Source: Deltaproteobacteria bacterium (GTDB lineage Bacteria; Desulfobacterota; Desulfobacteria; Desulfobacterales; UBA11574). From it: DNA of 43,896 bases. The DNA lies in NCBI GenBank assembly GCA_019308685.1, contig JAFDHQ010000001.1, forward strand, positions 1 to 43,896, written 5' to 3'. The notes under the pieces were generated by a model, which was not told the origin of the DNA, made no database searches, and saw nothing but the letters and a program-made list of their open reading frames with translations. Positions 34,948 to 43,004 of this stretch are shown here, piece by piece. Position numbers and translations under genes: made by a program. Numbering within the stretch: the stretch's first letter is position 1; every line of letters starts with the position of its first letter.

Positions 34948-35327
34948 CGGTCCGAGCAGCCCAGATGATCGCTGGATCAAAAAAAATCCAGAGGAAAGTC
35001 CGAACACCATAGGGCAGGGTGCTTCATAACGTGAAGTCGCGGCAACGTGAAGGAAAGTGCAACAGAAAATATACCGCCCCGTGTTTAAGCGGGGTAAGGG
35101 TGAAAAGGTGCGGTAAGAGCGCACCAGTTCCCTGGGTGACCGGGGAAGCTTTGTAAACCCCACCCGGTGCAAGACCAAATAGGGGAGCGTTTGAGAGCGG
35201 CCCGTTCAAGCTCCCGGGTAGGTCGCAAGAGGTGCCCGGCAACGGGCATCCATAGATGAATGATCGTTATCCAGTCCGGGGCAACCCGCATTGGGCACAG
35301 AATTCGGCTTATTGGCTGCTCGGACCG
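34948..35327 (+). ncRNA. rnpB: RNase P RNA, bacterial type A
   Basis: The ribozyme of RNase P, which matures tRNA 5' ends. Helix P1 is a perfect pairing of GGTCCGAGCAGCC (from 34949) with GGCTGCTCGGACC (ending 35326). Conserved regions are present in order: GAGGAAAGTCCG, ACCATAGGGCAGGGTG, ACAGAAAATATACCGCC, GGTAAGGGTGAAAAGG, AAACCCC, GCAAGACCAAATAGGG and ATGAATGAT. The length, about 380 nt, fits. Several long open frames on its minus strand are artefacts of its GC content. Confidence 0.93.
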
Positions 35328-35385
35328 TTGTTTTGAATCCTGGATTCTGGGTTCCGGATACTCGATTTGAAGTTTTTTCTTGCTC

Positions 35386-35414
35386 CGAAGATCTTAGAGT
35401 AGGAGGGATCTTCG
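35386..35414 (+). promoter_or_regulatory. Hairpin before sufC
   Basis: An 8-bp stem CGAAGATC/GATCTTCG with a 13-nt loop lies 40 bp before sufC and 59 bp past rnpB. There is no T-run, so it is more likely an operator or leader hairpin than a terminator. Confidence 0.35.
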
Positions 35415-35451
35415 AAAAGAATCCAGTATACAGTTTTAAAGGGTGATGCAT

Positions 35452-36228
35452 ATGCTTCAGATAGAAGAACTCGAGGTCGAAGTCGGCGGAAAAACCATAT
35501 TAAATAACCTTAACATGGAAATACCCAAAGGACAAACCCACGTACTTTTCGGACCCAATGGATCCGGCAAGACCAGCTTGATGATGACCATTATGGGATT
35601 TTCCGGATATAATGTGACCCATGGAAAGATTACCTTTAAAGGCGAAAACATCACCGAAATGCCCATAAACGAGCGGGCTCGACTCGGTATCGGCGTTTCG
35701 TTTCAAAGGCCTCCGACGATTAACGGGTTAACCACAAGAAATATTGTTGAAATCTGTGATGTAGATCGTTCAGTAAATGTTGATGAACTGGCAAAAGAGC
35801 TTAATTTTACCGATCTTCTTGACAGAGATGTAAACCGAAATTTTTCAGGGGGAGAAATAAAACGTTCCGAACTCCTTCAGCTTATGGCACAACAGCCGGA
35901 TCTTGTTCTTCTTGATGAGCCCGAATCAGGAGTTGACCTTGAAAGCATTGTTGTTATCGGTGATACAATCAATTCACTTTTGGGCCGGCAAATCAAATGC
36001 CCCCAGAACAGACCTCATAAAAAGGTAATCGGTGAGCATGCAAAATCCGCACTGGTTATTACCCACACCGGACACATACTGGATTACATTACGGCAGACA
36101 AGGGTCAGGTCCTCTACAACGGAGTGTTATGCTGTTCGAGAAACGCCAGAGAGATTCTAAAGTGGATCAGAGAATACGGATATGAGGAGTGCGTCAGATG
36201 TTCAAACGAGATAATGTCGTGGATATAA
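35452..36228 (+). CDS. sufC: Fe-S assembly ATPase SufC
   Basis: This is the ABC-type ATPase of the SUF Fe-S assembly scaffold. The 258-aa protein has Walker [11 protein letters not shown], the Q-loop in [11 protein letters not shown], signature [10 protein letters not shown], Walker [13 protein letters not shown] and a switch His in [11 protein letters not shown] 35452 starts MLQIEELEV, like other SufC proteins; in-frame GTG/ATG codons 6-9 bp upstream are possible. It is followed by sufB with a 31-bp overlap. No sufD, sufS, sufE or sufU is present. A SufC-SufB-only layout is known from anaerobes and archaea. Confidence 0.93.
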   Translation: MLQIEELEVEVGGKTILNNLNMEIPKGQTHVLFGPNGSGKTSLMMTIMGFSGYNVTHGKITFKGENITEMPINERARLGIGVSFQRPPTINGLTTRNIVEICDVDRSVNVDELAKELNFTDLLDRDVNRNFSGGEIKRSELLQLMAQQPDLVLLDEPESGVDLESIVVIGDTINSLLGRQIKCPQNRPHKKVIGEHAKSALVITHTGHILDYITADKGQVLYNGVLCCSRNAREILKWIREYGYEECVRCSNEIMSWI

Positions 36229-37373
36229 CTATTGAAAACTACAACGTTGATGCAAATGATCATGCGTATGTTGAAACGTTATCACAGATTGAGCCCACAG
36301 ATGCAAAGCAGTTTTTAGACGTGGGTGTGGATATTGATGAACATGCTCGTATCGGCACTTTTATTCAAAAAGACAATTCCGTGGTACACTGCAAAACCAG
36401 GATGGAGGGTATCGAAGTCATGGGCATATCCCAGGCCCGGGAAAAACACCCATGGCTTTCAGATTATATGTGGAAAAACATATCTCCGGATACAGACAAA
36501 TTTACCCTGCAAGCCAATAAAAATTCACGCGAAGGTTACTTTATTCACGCCCTTGCCGGTGTTAAAACAAAAAATCCGATTCAATCATGTCTATATATTG
36601 CCAAAGAAGGATTTTCACAAAATGTTCATAATGTCGTCGTTGCGGAACAAGGATCGGAGCTACATATCATTACCGGGTGTGCCACCGCTCCTCACCTGGT
36701 ATCAGGCCTGCATATAGGAATTTCAGAATTTTATGTGAAAAAAGGCGCCAAGGTTACGTTTACTATGATTCATGACTGGGGGGAAAAGATCAATGTCCGA
36801 CCCAGAACCGTGATCTGTGTTGAGGAAGGCGGAACCATCGTTTCTAATTATATTTCCTTAAAACCCGTGGGGAGTCTTCAGATGTTTCCGACCACCCATT
36901 TGAACGGAAAGGGAGCTGTAGCGCGATTTAACAGTGTTCTTGTGGCAGGACCGGGGAGTTTTCTGGATGTGGGTTCACGGATTGTATTGAATGCTCCTGA
37001 TACCCGCGCTGAAATAATATCGCGCGGAATTTCATCAGGAGGATCAATTATTGCCCGTGGTGATCTTGTGGGCAAAGTTGCCGGTATTAAAGCACACCTG
37101 GAGTGTCACGGTTTGATATTAAACGACGGGCTCATGCAGGCTATTCCGGAGCTTTCCGGATACGTTCCCGGCGTGGAAATGTCTCACGAAGCGGCTGTGG
37201 GTAAAATCGATCAGCAGGAGATAGAGTATCTAATGGCAAGGGGTCTTGATGAGGAAGAGGCAATATCTACCATTGTTCGAGGGTTTTTAAATGTGGACAT
37301 CGAAGGATTGCCGACCGATTTGAAAAAGAAACTCGACGAGACGATTTCTGAAACCCAAAAGGAAATGATGTAG
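36198..37373 (+). CDS. sufB: SufB/SufD family Fe-S scaffold protein
   Basis: This 391-aa beta-helix scaffold partners with SufC. The C-terminal core has [41 protein letters not shown] and [11 protein letters not shown], the usual SufB/D segments. It is shorter than E. coli SufB (about 495 aa), as expected for the minimal SufBC form. ATG 36198 is preceded by AGGAG and lies within the end of sufC, so the two are translationally coupled. The HPr-fusion gene starts 3 bp after its stop. Confidence 0.92.
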   Translation: MFKRDNVVDITIENYNVDANDHAYVETLSQIEPTDAKQFLDVGVDIDEHARIGTFIQKDNSVVHCKTRMEGIEVMGISQAREKHPWLSDYMWKNISPDTDKFTLQANKNSREGYFIHALAGVKTKNPIQSCLYIAKEGFSQNVHNVVVAEQGSELHIITGCATAPHLVSGLHIGISEFYVKKGAKVTFTMIHDWGEKINVRPRTVICVEEGGTIVSNYISLKPVGSLQMFPTTHLNGKGAVARFNSVLVAGPGSFLDVGSRIVLNAPDTRAEIISRGISSGGSIIARGDLVGKVAGIKAHLECHGLILNDGLMQAIPELSGYVPGVEMSHEAAVGKIDQQEIEYLMARGLDEEEAISTIVRGFLNVDIEGLPTDLKKKLDETISETQKEMM

Positions 37374-37376
37374 ATA

Positions 37377-38687
37377 ATGAAATTTCAGAAAACTGTTTGC
37401 GACATTTCTTTTGCGGAGAAAGTTAGAATATTTTCTCACGATTATTTGAAAGCATGCATTTATATTTCAAATTTTGATTCTTCCCGTTATCTTTTTACCA
37501 AAAAGCTTTTTTCAGAGCTGATCGCCACCTCCCAGGTTCTGGAAGACTTTCTCGATTTTCACGGCGCTAAAAACAACAAGGAGTGGTTTTTTTACAGGGA
37601 GCTTTCCGCTGCTGTCAGGCATCTAAGCCTTGGAGGCTACTCGCAGACACACATTTTAAATCGTCTCGATTTCTATGGTCTCCCGGATACTGAGATTTTT
37701 GAAAAGGAAGGCACTTCTACGCTTTATTTTATAAGAAAGACGATAATGAAATTGGCCCCGATTATACTGAATGAGGCCCGCCGGCTGAACATCCCCATAC
37801 CTGACGAGAGTTATGATATGGCTGAATTCCCCGGTATTATCACCGGCGAGATGCTCGATTATGATATTGACGATACGGATAAGGACCAACAGAAAAAGCA
37901 TATCGTTAAAATTGCCAGTGAATTTTTGAGCATCGCTGCAACGTTTGATCATCTCAAATTTTATGAGCCATATGATCTGAAAGAGATATTGAAGATTGTT
38001 CCGGAAAAGGTCAATGAAGTGAATATGAGGCGTTTTGAAATGCTTGTTCATAACCTTCAATCTTCTTTTGATACATATGTGATCCACGGCGGATATCGGT
38101 TTGGAAACAGAAAGCTCAAAGATTTACGGGGTTATTTCTCGGTTGTATTTCATCTTCTTCAAATGATCGGAAGGTTGTTACATTTTTATGAGCGGCATTT
38201 ACATAAAGCAGGATATAAAAATATTTACAAAAAAGTTCAGGATCGATTATCCGCCATGATTGACCCGGAAGAGCTTCTGGATCGAACCATTAATTACGGA
38301 TTCTACTATGTTTGCCACTTTCTTACTACCGGTAAAGAAGTTGCCAGGGAGATACTCAATGAAAATATTGAGCGTTCTTCCATTACCGTGGGTGTTCCTG
38401 TAAAGCTCGGCTTCCACAGCAGGCCCAGCCTTTTGGTGGCTAAAATCGTTCAACACTATGGGGGACAAGTGGAACTCTGTGTGGGCCGAGACCGGTTTGA
38501 TGCCAGCAGTGTATTGGATATTCAATGGGCAGGGGGCAAGATACAGAAAGAAAACATTACCGAAGTTACTTTCGAAGGTGACACTCGGGCATTAAATGAT
38601 ATTGAAATCCTTGCAGGTGTCAATTACGGTGAAGATACAATGGGAAAAGGAATTCCACTTCCCAAGGAACTGAAATACCTGAAATAA
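37377..38687 (+). CDS. Unknown alpha-helical domain fused to an HPr-like domain
   Basis: This is a 436-aa protein. Residues 1-330 are mostly helical and I do not recognise them. The last 100 residues are HPr-like: VPVKLGFHSRPSLLVAKIV carries the phospho-His position (H347 in GFHSRP), and ASSVLDIQWAGGK corresponds to the segment around HPr Ser46. HPr is the phosphocarrier of the PTS, but no EI, EII or HPr kinase gene is nearby. The gene is 3 bp after sufB and shares that operon, so it may link carbon or energy status to Fe-S assembly. That link is inference from position only. Confidence 0.7.
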   Translation: MKFQKTVCDISFAEKVRIFSHDYLKACIYISNFDSSRYLFTKKLFSELIATSQVLEDFLDFHGAKNNKEWFFYRELSAAVRHLSLGGYSQTHILNRLDFYGLPDTEIFEKEGTSTLYFIRKTIMKLAPIILNEARRLNIPIPDESYDMAEFPGIITGEMLDYDIDDTDKDQQKKHIVKIASEFLSIAATFDHLKFYEPYDLKEILKIVPEKVNEVNMRRFEMLVHNLQSSFDTYVIHGGYRFGNRKLKDLRGYFSVVFHLLQMIGRLLHFYERHLHKAGYKNIYKKVQDRLSAMIDPEELLDRTINYGFYYVCHFLTTGKEVAREILNENIERSSITVGVPVKLGFHSRPSLLVAKIVQHYGGQVELCVGRDRFDASSVLDIQWAGGKIQKENITEVTFEGDTRALNDIEILAGVNYGEDTMGKGIPLPKELKYLK

Positions 38688-38803
38688 CACTTTGTTATTA
38701 GTATAACTTTTTGAAATTAAATGGGTTTTCGGGTGCTTGAGCTTTTTGCCTCAAAAAATGCCATATATTTTCATTAAGTTATAGAATTCCGAAACGTTAA
38801 ATT

Positions 38804-39496
38804 ATGGTTTCTGCAATTATTGTTGCCGCCGGCAAAGGCATCCGGATGAATGTTACGACCCGCAAGCAGTACCTGGACCTTGGGGGCCGACCGATTCTGG
38901 CTCATTCGGTAATGGCATTTGATGCATGTAACCTGATAGATAAAATCTATCTGGTTATCCCCAAAGAAGATATCGAATATTGCCGAAAAAACATAATTCC
39001 CTTGCTGGAGCTTAAAAACGGGATTGAACTTATACCTGGCGGTGAAAAACGCCAGAATTCTGTATATAATGCACTTCAAGCCATGGATAAAAAGACCGAC
39101 ATGGTCGTTGTCCATGACGGCGTGCGTCCTTTTATTCAGGCTGAAAAACTGGAGTCGTGTATACTCGGCGCAAGAAAATTTGGTGCATGTATCCTTGCCA
39201 TACCTGCCGGCGATACGATTAAGTGTGTGGGCAAATCGGGCTTTATCAAAAAAACACTTGAAAGAGACAACATCTGGCTTGCCCAGACTCCCCAGGCATT
39301 TAAATATGAATTAATCAAAAAAGCCCATGAAACGGCACGTCATGATGGATATACCGGTTCTGACGATTCGATGCTTGTGGAACGGCTGGGGGGGATAGAC
39401 GTAAGAATTATTAATGGTAGTAAAGGCAATATTAAGGTTACTGTCCGGGAAGATCTGGTTGTGGCACGGGCGATGCTTGGTACAATAACCGGATAA
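38804..39496 (+). CDS. ispD: 2-C-methyl-D-erythritol 4-phosphate cytidylyltransferase
   Basis: This step of the MEP isoprenoid pathway transfers CMP to methylerythritol phosphate. The 230-aa protein has the nucleotide-binding start IIVAAGKGIRM, TRKQYLDLGGRPIL, GGEKRQNSVYNAL and VVHDGVRPF, all typical of IspD. No ispF is fused or adjacent. The Shine-Dalgarno is weak. The fmdB-type gene follows 6 bp after the stop. Confidence 0.94.
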   Translation: MVSAIIVAAGKGIRMNVTTRKQYLDLGGRPILAHSVMAFDACNLIDKIYLVIPKEDIEYCRKNIIPLLELKNGIELIPGGEKRQNSVYNALQAMDKKTDMVVVHDGVRPFIQAEKLESCILGARKFGACILAIPAGDTIKCVGKSGFIKKTLERDNIWLAQTPQAFKYELIKKAHETARHDGYTGSDDSMLVERLGGIDVRIINGSKGNIKVTVREDLVVARAMLGTITG

Positions 39497-39505
39497 GGAT
39501 TTGTG

Positions 39506-39820
39506 ATGCCTATTTATGAATACGAACACTTAAAGAAATCATGCTCACTGGGCAAGGTGTTTGATGTAAAGCAGTCGATTCAGGACAAATCATTGATGCA
39601 ATGCCCCAATTGCGGTGGGCCGGTGAGAAAAATCATTTCTCGAATCAATATCAGCACTCCTAAAACCAACAGCGAACTGCGCGACCTTGGTTTTACCAAG
39701 CTTGTAAAAAGAGATGACGGGGTTTATGAGAATGTAACGGCTCGTGATGGTGATAGTCGCATGGTCATCCGGGGTAAATCCGAAACCCTTCCGGATTTAA
39801 AAAAAACGATTAAAGATTAA
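39506..39820 (+). CDS. FmdB-type zinc-ribbon protein
   Basis: This 104-aa member of the FmdB family starts MPIYEYEHL. The zinc-ribbon residues CPNCGGPVRK are clear. The usual first CxxC pair (near residue 10-15) is reduced to a single C, in KKSCSLGK. The rest, ISRINISTPKTNSELRDLGFTKLVKRDDGVY, is a conserved tail seen in the Desulfobacterota version. Function is not known; FmdB proteins are suspected regulators or assembly factors. It starts 6 bp after ispD and is probably co-transcribed. Confidence 0.8.
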   Translation: MPIYEYEHLKKSCSLGKVFDVKQSIQDKSLMQCPNCGGPVRKIISRINISTPKTNSELRDLGFTKLVKRDDGVYENVTARDGDSRMVIRGKSETLPDLKKTIKD

Positions 39821-40362
39821 CTACATTTCAGAAAGAAATATGCACAAAAAAATGTGCATCATGCCCAGATTACTGTGCTTATTTATAAATAATTTGAAGA
39901 AGTTCTGCTCCTCGTATTTATCCAATCTGCTTCAAATATAGTTATTTTAAAAAAAAATAAAAAGATTTGCAATCCCTTTTTGATAATAATTTTCTTACCT
40001 ATCGGGACTTAAAGCCCCCTATCCGCCAACGGTTGTTTTCACCATTAACTCACATAATTTAAAATATATGAAATCTTATAAGCTATTGAGGTTAATATTA
40101 ATAATGGAATACTGTTCGTAAAATCATAATGGATAAAAGGAATGCTGGAATATTTGAGGTAAGGGGGACAATAAACCATTCTAATTGTAAAATACTCCTT
40201 CAAATCCAGTATTCCATTACTCCATCATTCCATTATTCCAATTGGAGCAAAGTCCCTCACTTCTTTTTGGCATGATTTTTGGAAGAGCTTTTCTCGGCCG
40301 GGAATTCCCGTTAGTCTTTTAGTGTACGGAACGTCAAACCATTAATCGAAAGGAGAAAAAAA
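39821..40362. other. Intergenic region with fold-back repeats
   Basis: A hairpin ATGCACA...TGTGCAT follows fmdB (39840-39858). Bases 40095-40245 form a fold-back in which TAATGGAATACTG (40102-40114) faces CAGTATTCCATTA (40207-40219). No gene is visible. The AAAGGAG before ATG 40363 closes the gap. Confidence 0.5.
40095..40245. repeat. Fold-back repeat with GGAAT/ATTCC words
   Basis: This imperfect 150-bp palindrome has a perfect 13-bp inner pair, TAATGGAATACTG with CAGTATTCCATTA. Repeated ATTCCATT/AATGGAAT words are present on both sides. Confidence 0.55.
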
Positions 40363-40644
40363 ATGACAAAAACGAAAAAGTTGGTATTCTTGTGCATTTC
40401 AGTTGCAATTGTTATGGTTTTTATTGGGCCTTTATGGGCTGTAGATGCGGGAAAGATCAATTTGAACAAAGCAACAGTAGAAGAGCTAATGCAACTCAAA
40501 GGGATAGGGCAAAAATACGCAGAGAGAATTGTAAAATTCCGTGAGAAAAATGGACCTTTCAAAAAAACAGAAGATCTAATGAATGTGCCGGGTATCGGTT
40601 CAAAGATCTGGGAAAAGAACAAAGACAAGATTGCTGTGGAATAA
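40363..40644 (+). CDS. ComEA-like helix-hairpin-helix protein
   Basis: This 93-aa protein has a signal peptide or signal anchor (KLVFLCISVAIVMVFIGPLWA) and a helix-hairpin-helix pair, KINLNKATVEELMQLKGIGQKYAERIVKF and LMNVPGIGSKIWEKNKDKI. ComEA-type HhH proteins bind DNA non-specifically at the cell surface during uptake. No other competence genes are nearby and the protein lacks the longer ComEA linker. GGAGAAA precedes ATG. A hairpin follows directly after it (40655-40696). Confidence 0.85.
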   Translation: MTKTKKLVFLCISVAIVMVFIGPLWAVDAGKINLNKATVEELMQLKGIGQKYAERIVKFREKNGPFKKTEDLMNVPGIGSKIWEKNKDKIAVE

Positions 40645-40654
40645 AAATATGAAA

Positions 40655-40696
40655 TCTGCGTAGTCAACCATTCCATATATATGTGTGGTTGACTGC
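40655..40696 (+). terminator. Hairpin after the ComEA-like gene
   Basis: GCG-AGTCAACCA-type left arm pairs with TGGTTGACT-CGC, a 12-bp stem with an unpaired base. It is just past the stop codon. There is no clear T-run, so termination is probable but not certain. Confidence 0.4.
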
Positions 40697-40747
40697 GCAC
40701 ACAACATAATTGAAGCGATGCCGTCGCGTTATTATGGAGCCATTTTC

Positions 40748-40909
40748 TTGAAGATCACAGTGGATTATCGTGAGAAGACATCCGGGCTTATAGATTTATT
40801 CAAAAAGGCAATCCTTACAATACAGATCTCAAATTTGACAGAAGGGCAATTAAAGGAGCCCTCATATCTGCTGAAACCATATGGTATATTCCTGTTCTTT
40901 TTAAGCTAA
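40748..40909 (+). pseudogene. Truncated ERCC4-type nuclease domain
   Basis: From TTG 40748 (GGAG nine bases before) the frame reads LKITVDYREKTSGLIDLFKK followed by AILTIQISNLTEGQ. This resembles the start of ERCC4-fold nuclease domains (..DYRE...GL..LL). Homology stops after about 35 residues; the catalytic ERK/D segment is absent. The frame ends at 40909, where palindromic element D starts. I read it as the cut 5' end of a nuclease gene. The family call is from the short match only. Confidence 0.45.
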
Positions 40910-41063
40910 GGGCTCGCGCAAAAATAACTTCACATTTTTACATCTCAGCTTCAGCCCATCTTTGGCTGATACCTCACTCGCAAAATCCTCGAAATAGCTC
41001 GCTATTCCTGTGGTTTTGCAATCTAAGCGCCAATTCTGCGAAGTTATTTTTGCGCGAACCCTT
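40908..41063 (-). repeat. Palindromic element, copy D
   Basis: This 156-bp fold-back has arms at 40908-40931 and 41040-41063 that pair over 24 bp with one mismatch. Inner hairpin AGCCAAAG/CTTTGGCT-like arms (40951-40971 region) are also present. On the minus strand the apex is CACAGGAATAG, loop CGAG, then CTATTTCGAGG, flanked by a paired GCAAAA/TTTTGC. Its left end sits at the stop of the ERCC4 fragment. Confidence 0.8.
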
Positions 41064-41687
41064 ACAGAAGAGGATTTTCAATTTAAGCGGCATCGCCGCG
41101 TTTTATAAAATCGTGAAACGATTTTATTTTTATTTTTTGCTTGACATACCTCTCCAAAACATGTTCAACTGCTGAACACCCAAAAAACAAATGCCCATCT
41201 ATTAAAAAAAATATAGAAAAAATATAAATTACAATATGTTATTGATTAAAACTTAATGTAATTTACTAAGCAGAGCCTTGTGTTCGGACAAGACACCCAC
41301 CACAATCCTACATTACAATATCTGTAACCGTTCACGGGTTCAGGGTTCAAAGGTTCAGGGTTAAGGACAAAGAAGGCATTGAAGATCGGAAGTCCTCGTT
41401 AAAAATGTTCATTTTCCCAAGTAATTGCCAATTTGGCTTCAAATTTTGGATTAGGCCTGACGAAACTGACACTTTTCTCTTAAATACTCATCCCAAATGC
41501 AGCCCGGGGACGAGAATGGAACCTTGAACCCCTGAACCTTTGAACCCGTGAACGCCTATGTATCTTCTGCCCATTGTCTTCCTCAACACCTCGGCTTCAT
41601 TTTTCATAATGCGGAAACTGCAAATCCCCCAACCTTTAAACCGTGAACTTTGAACCGTGAACGGTTACCAAACATCGAAAAAAAATT
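41064..41687. other. Intergenic region with nested inverted repeats
   Basis: This 624-bp gap precedes the polysaccharide locus. Apart from the nested repeat at 41325-41667, it is AT-rich in the first 250 bp and shows no gene. A promoter for the regulator at 41688 could lie near 41580-41680 but I could not define it. Confidence 0.45.
41325..41667. repeat. Nested GGTTCA inverted repeat
   Basis: GTTCACGGGTTCAGGGTTCA at 41330-41349 faces its near reverse complement at 41520-41554. An outer pair, TAACCGTTCACGG with CCGTGAACGGTTA, closes at 41667. The unit word GGGTTCA/TGAACCC is repeated within each arm. Confidence 0.6.
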
Positions 41688-42269
41688 ATGGATAGAGAAG
41701 ATATCCGTACACTGAAAATACTTGAAGAGATCGATAACGATTACACCCCGAGCCAACGGGATTTATCCAAAAAGCTGAATATTTCCCTGGGGCTTGTTAA
41801 TTCTTTTGTTAAACGGCTCGCCAACAAAGGGTATTTTAAGATAAACAATATTCCTAAAAATCGAGTCAAGTATATCCTTACACCAAAGGGAGCAGCGGAA
41901 AAAACCCGACTGACCTATCAATATATTCAGTATTCCTTCGAATTTTATAGAAACGCTCGTGAGAAACTACACAAGCTTTTCAAGTACCTTAATAATCAAG
42001 GGGTCAGGCGAGTTGTATTTTACGGTACGGGTGACTTTGCAGAAATCGCTTTTATCTCTTTGCAAGAGACTTCCATCCAAATGTTAGATATAGTGGACGA
42101 CAACAAAATCGGCGAGAAATTCCTGGGTGGCGTGGTCAAAGATCCTGACATTCTATATTCACTTTCCTTTGACAGAATCCTCATTACATCTATGATTTCA
42201 AAAGATAAAGTGTTAGAAAAAGTATTGGAACAAGGAATTCCCCAAAGCAAAGTGGTCATGCTGGAATGA
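41688..42269 (+). CDS. Winged-helix/Rossmann regulator of a polysaccharide locus
   Basis: This is a 193-aa protein. Residues about 1-70 are a winged helix (KILEEIDNDYTPSQRDLSKKLNIS-type, with LVNSFVKRLANKGYF as recognition region). Residues about 105-190 are a Rossmann-like domain (RRVVFYGTGDFAEIA, LDIVDDNKIGEKFLGG). Such fusions commonly open exopolysaccharide or O-antigen gene clusters, and the next sugar gene (gmd) is nearby. The Rossmann half may bind a nucleotide or sugar intermediate. ATG 41688 has no strong Shine-Dalgarno. Confidence 0.75.
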   Translation: MDREDIRTLKILEEIDNDYTPSQRDLSKKLNISLGLVNSFVKRLANKGYFKINNIPKNRVKYILTPKGAAEKTRLTYQYIQYSFEFYRNAREKLHKLFKYLNNQGVRRVVFYGTGDFAEIAFISLQETSIQMLDIVDDNKIGEKFLGGVVKDPDILYSLSFDRILITSMISKDKVLEKVLEQGIPQSKVVMLE

Positions 42270-42273
42270 GTCT

Positions 42274-42474
42274 ATGAAGGATCCGAGACTTAAAGAACGA
42301 TTAAGCAAAAATTTAATGGCTTGGCCGGACATAACAGCTTTTTGTTTTGAGTTAAGAAAGTCTTTCTTAAAATCGAGGTATACTTCTATGAATGATAAAA
42401 ATCTGACAAAGAAACTATTTGCAGAAATTGTAGCGAATAAGGAAAAAAATTGGATATCAAAGAGACACTCATAA
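42274..42474 (+). CDS. Small partner of the nucleotidyltransferase (66 aa)
   Basis: A 66-aa basic, helical protein without a recognised domain (ending [20 protein letters not shown]...). It begins 4 bp after the regulator gene and overlaps the following nucleotidyltransferase gene by 25 bp in another frame. Small basic proteins in this position usually belong to two-gene nucleotidyltransferase modules. The overlap suggests coupled translation. The toxin-antitoxin reading is inference. Confidence 0.55.
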   Translation: MKDPRLKERLSKNLMAWPDITAFCFELRKSFLKSRYTSMNDKNLTKKLFAEIVANKEKNWISKRHS

Positions 42475-43004
42475 ATCAGTTAAAGAAAATAGTGAAATTT
42501 TTAAATAAGCAAAATATAGATTATGCTTTAGCCGGGGGTCTTGCTTTTAGTGCATTGGTAGAGCCAAGAGCAACAATGGATATTGATATTATTTTAATGA
42601 TTAAAGAAGAACAACTATCCGGCTTTACTAAATTGTTAGAAGGTGAATTTGAGTCGATAATAGCTCACAAAGAGCCAATGCATTTTAATTTAATAAAGAT
42701 ATGGAGAGTAATAAACTTTACAGATGATCGAGAGATGATATTCGATTTTATTCTGGCTGAATCTAAATACCATAAGAATGTAATTGAAAGGGCTTTTGAA
42801 ATAGATTTTTTTGAAACTACACTGAAAGTCATTACCCTTGAAGACCTGATCCTGTTAAAGAATTGTGCAAAGCGTGCTCAAGATATTGCGGATCTGAATA
42901 AAATTTACAAAGCACTTGATGATGAGATTAATCACGAATATTTAAAATTTTGGTCGGACAAACTTAATATAAGCTTATATGGATTATCTGGAGACATTTT
43001 ATAA
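42450..43004 (+). CDS. Nucleotidyltransferase (AbiEii/MNT-like)
   Basis: This 184-aa protein has a start TTG 42450. Its N-terminal motif [25 protein letters not shown] carries the GG...T.DID signature of DNA polymerase beta-type nucleotidyltransferases of the AbiEii/MNT kind. A helical C-terminus follows. Together with the 66-aa overlapping gene it resembles a toxin-antitoxin or abortive-infection pair. It ends with TAATG shared with gmd, so it sits inside the polysaccharide operon by position only. Confidence 0.7.
   Translation: MDIKETLINQLKKIVKFLNKQNIDYALAGGLAFSALVEPRATMDIDIILMIKEEQLSGFTKLLEGEFESIIAHKEPMHFNLIKIWRVINFTDDREMIFDFILAESKYHKNVIERAFEIDFFETTLKVITLEDLILLKNCAKRAQDIADLNKIYKALDDEINHEYLKFWSDKLNISLYGLSGDIL

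Noticed and set aside
34909-35451. Several overlapping minus-strand open frames of 68-89 aa
   Set aside because: They lie over RNase P RNA and are explained by its base composition and structure; none looks like a protein.
41325-41667. CRISPR array
   Set aside because: The repeat words are inverted and unevenly spaced, not direct repeats with constant spacers; no cas gene is nearby.
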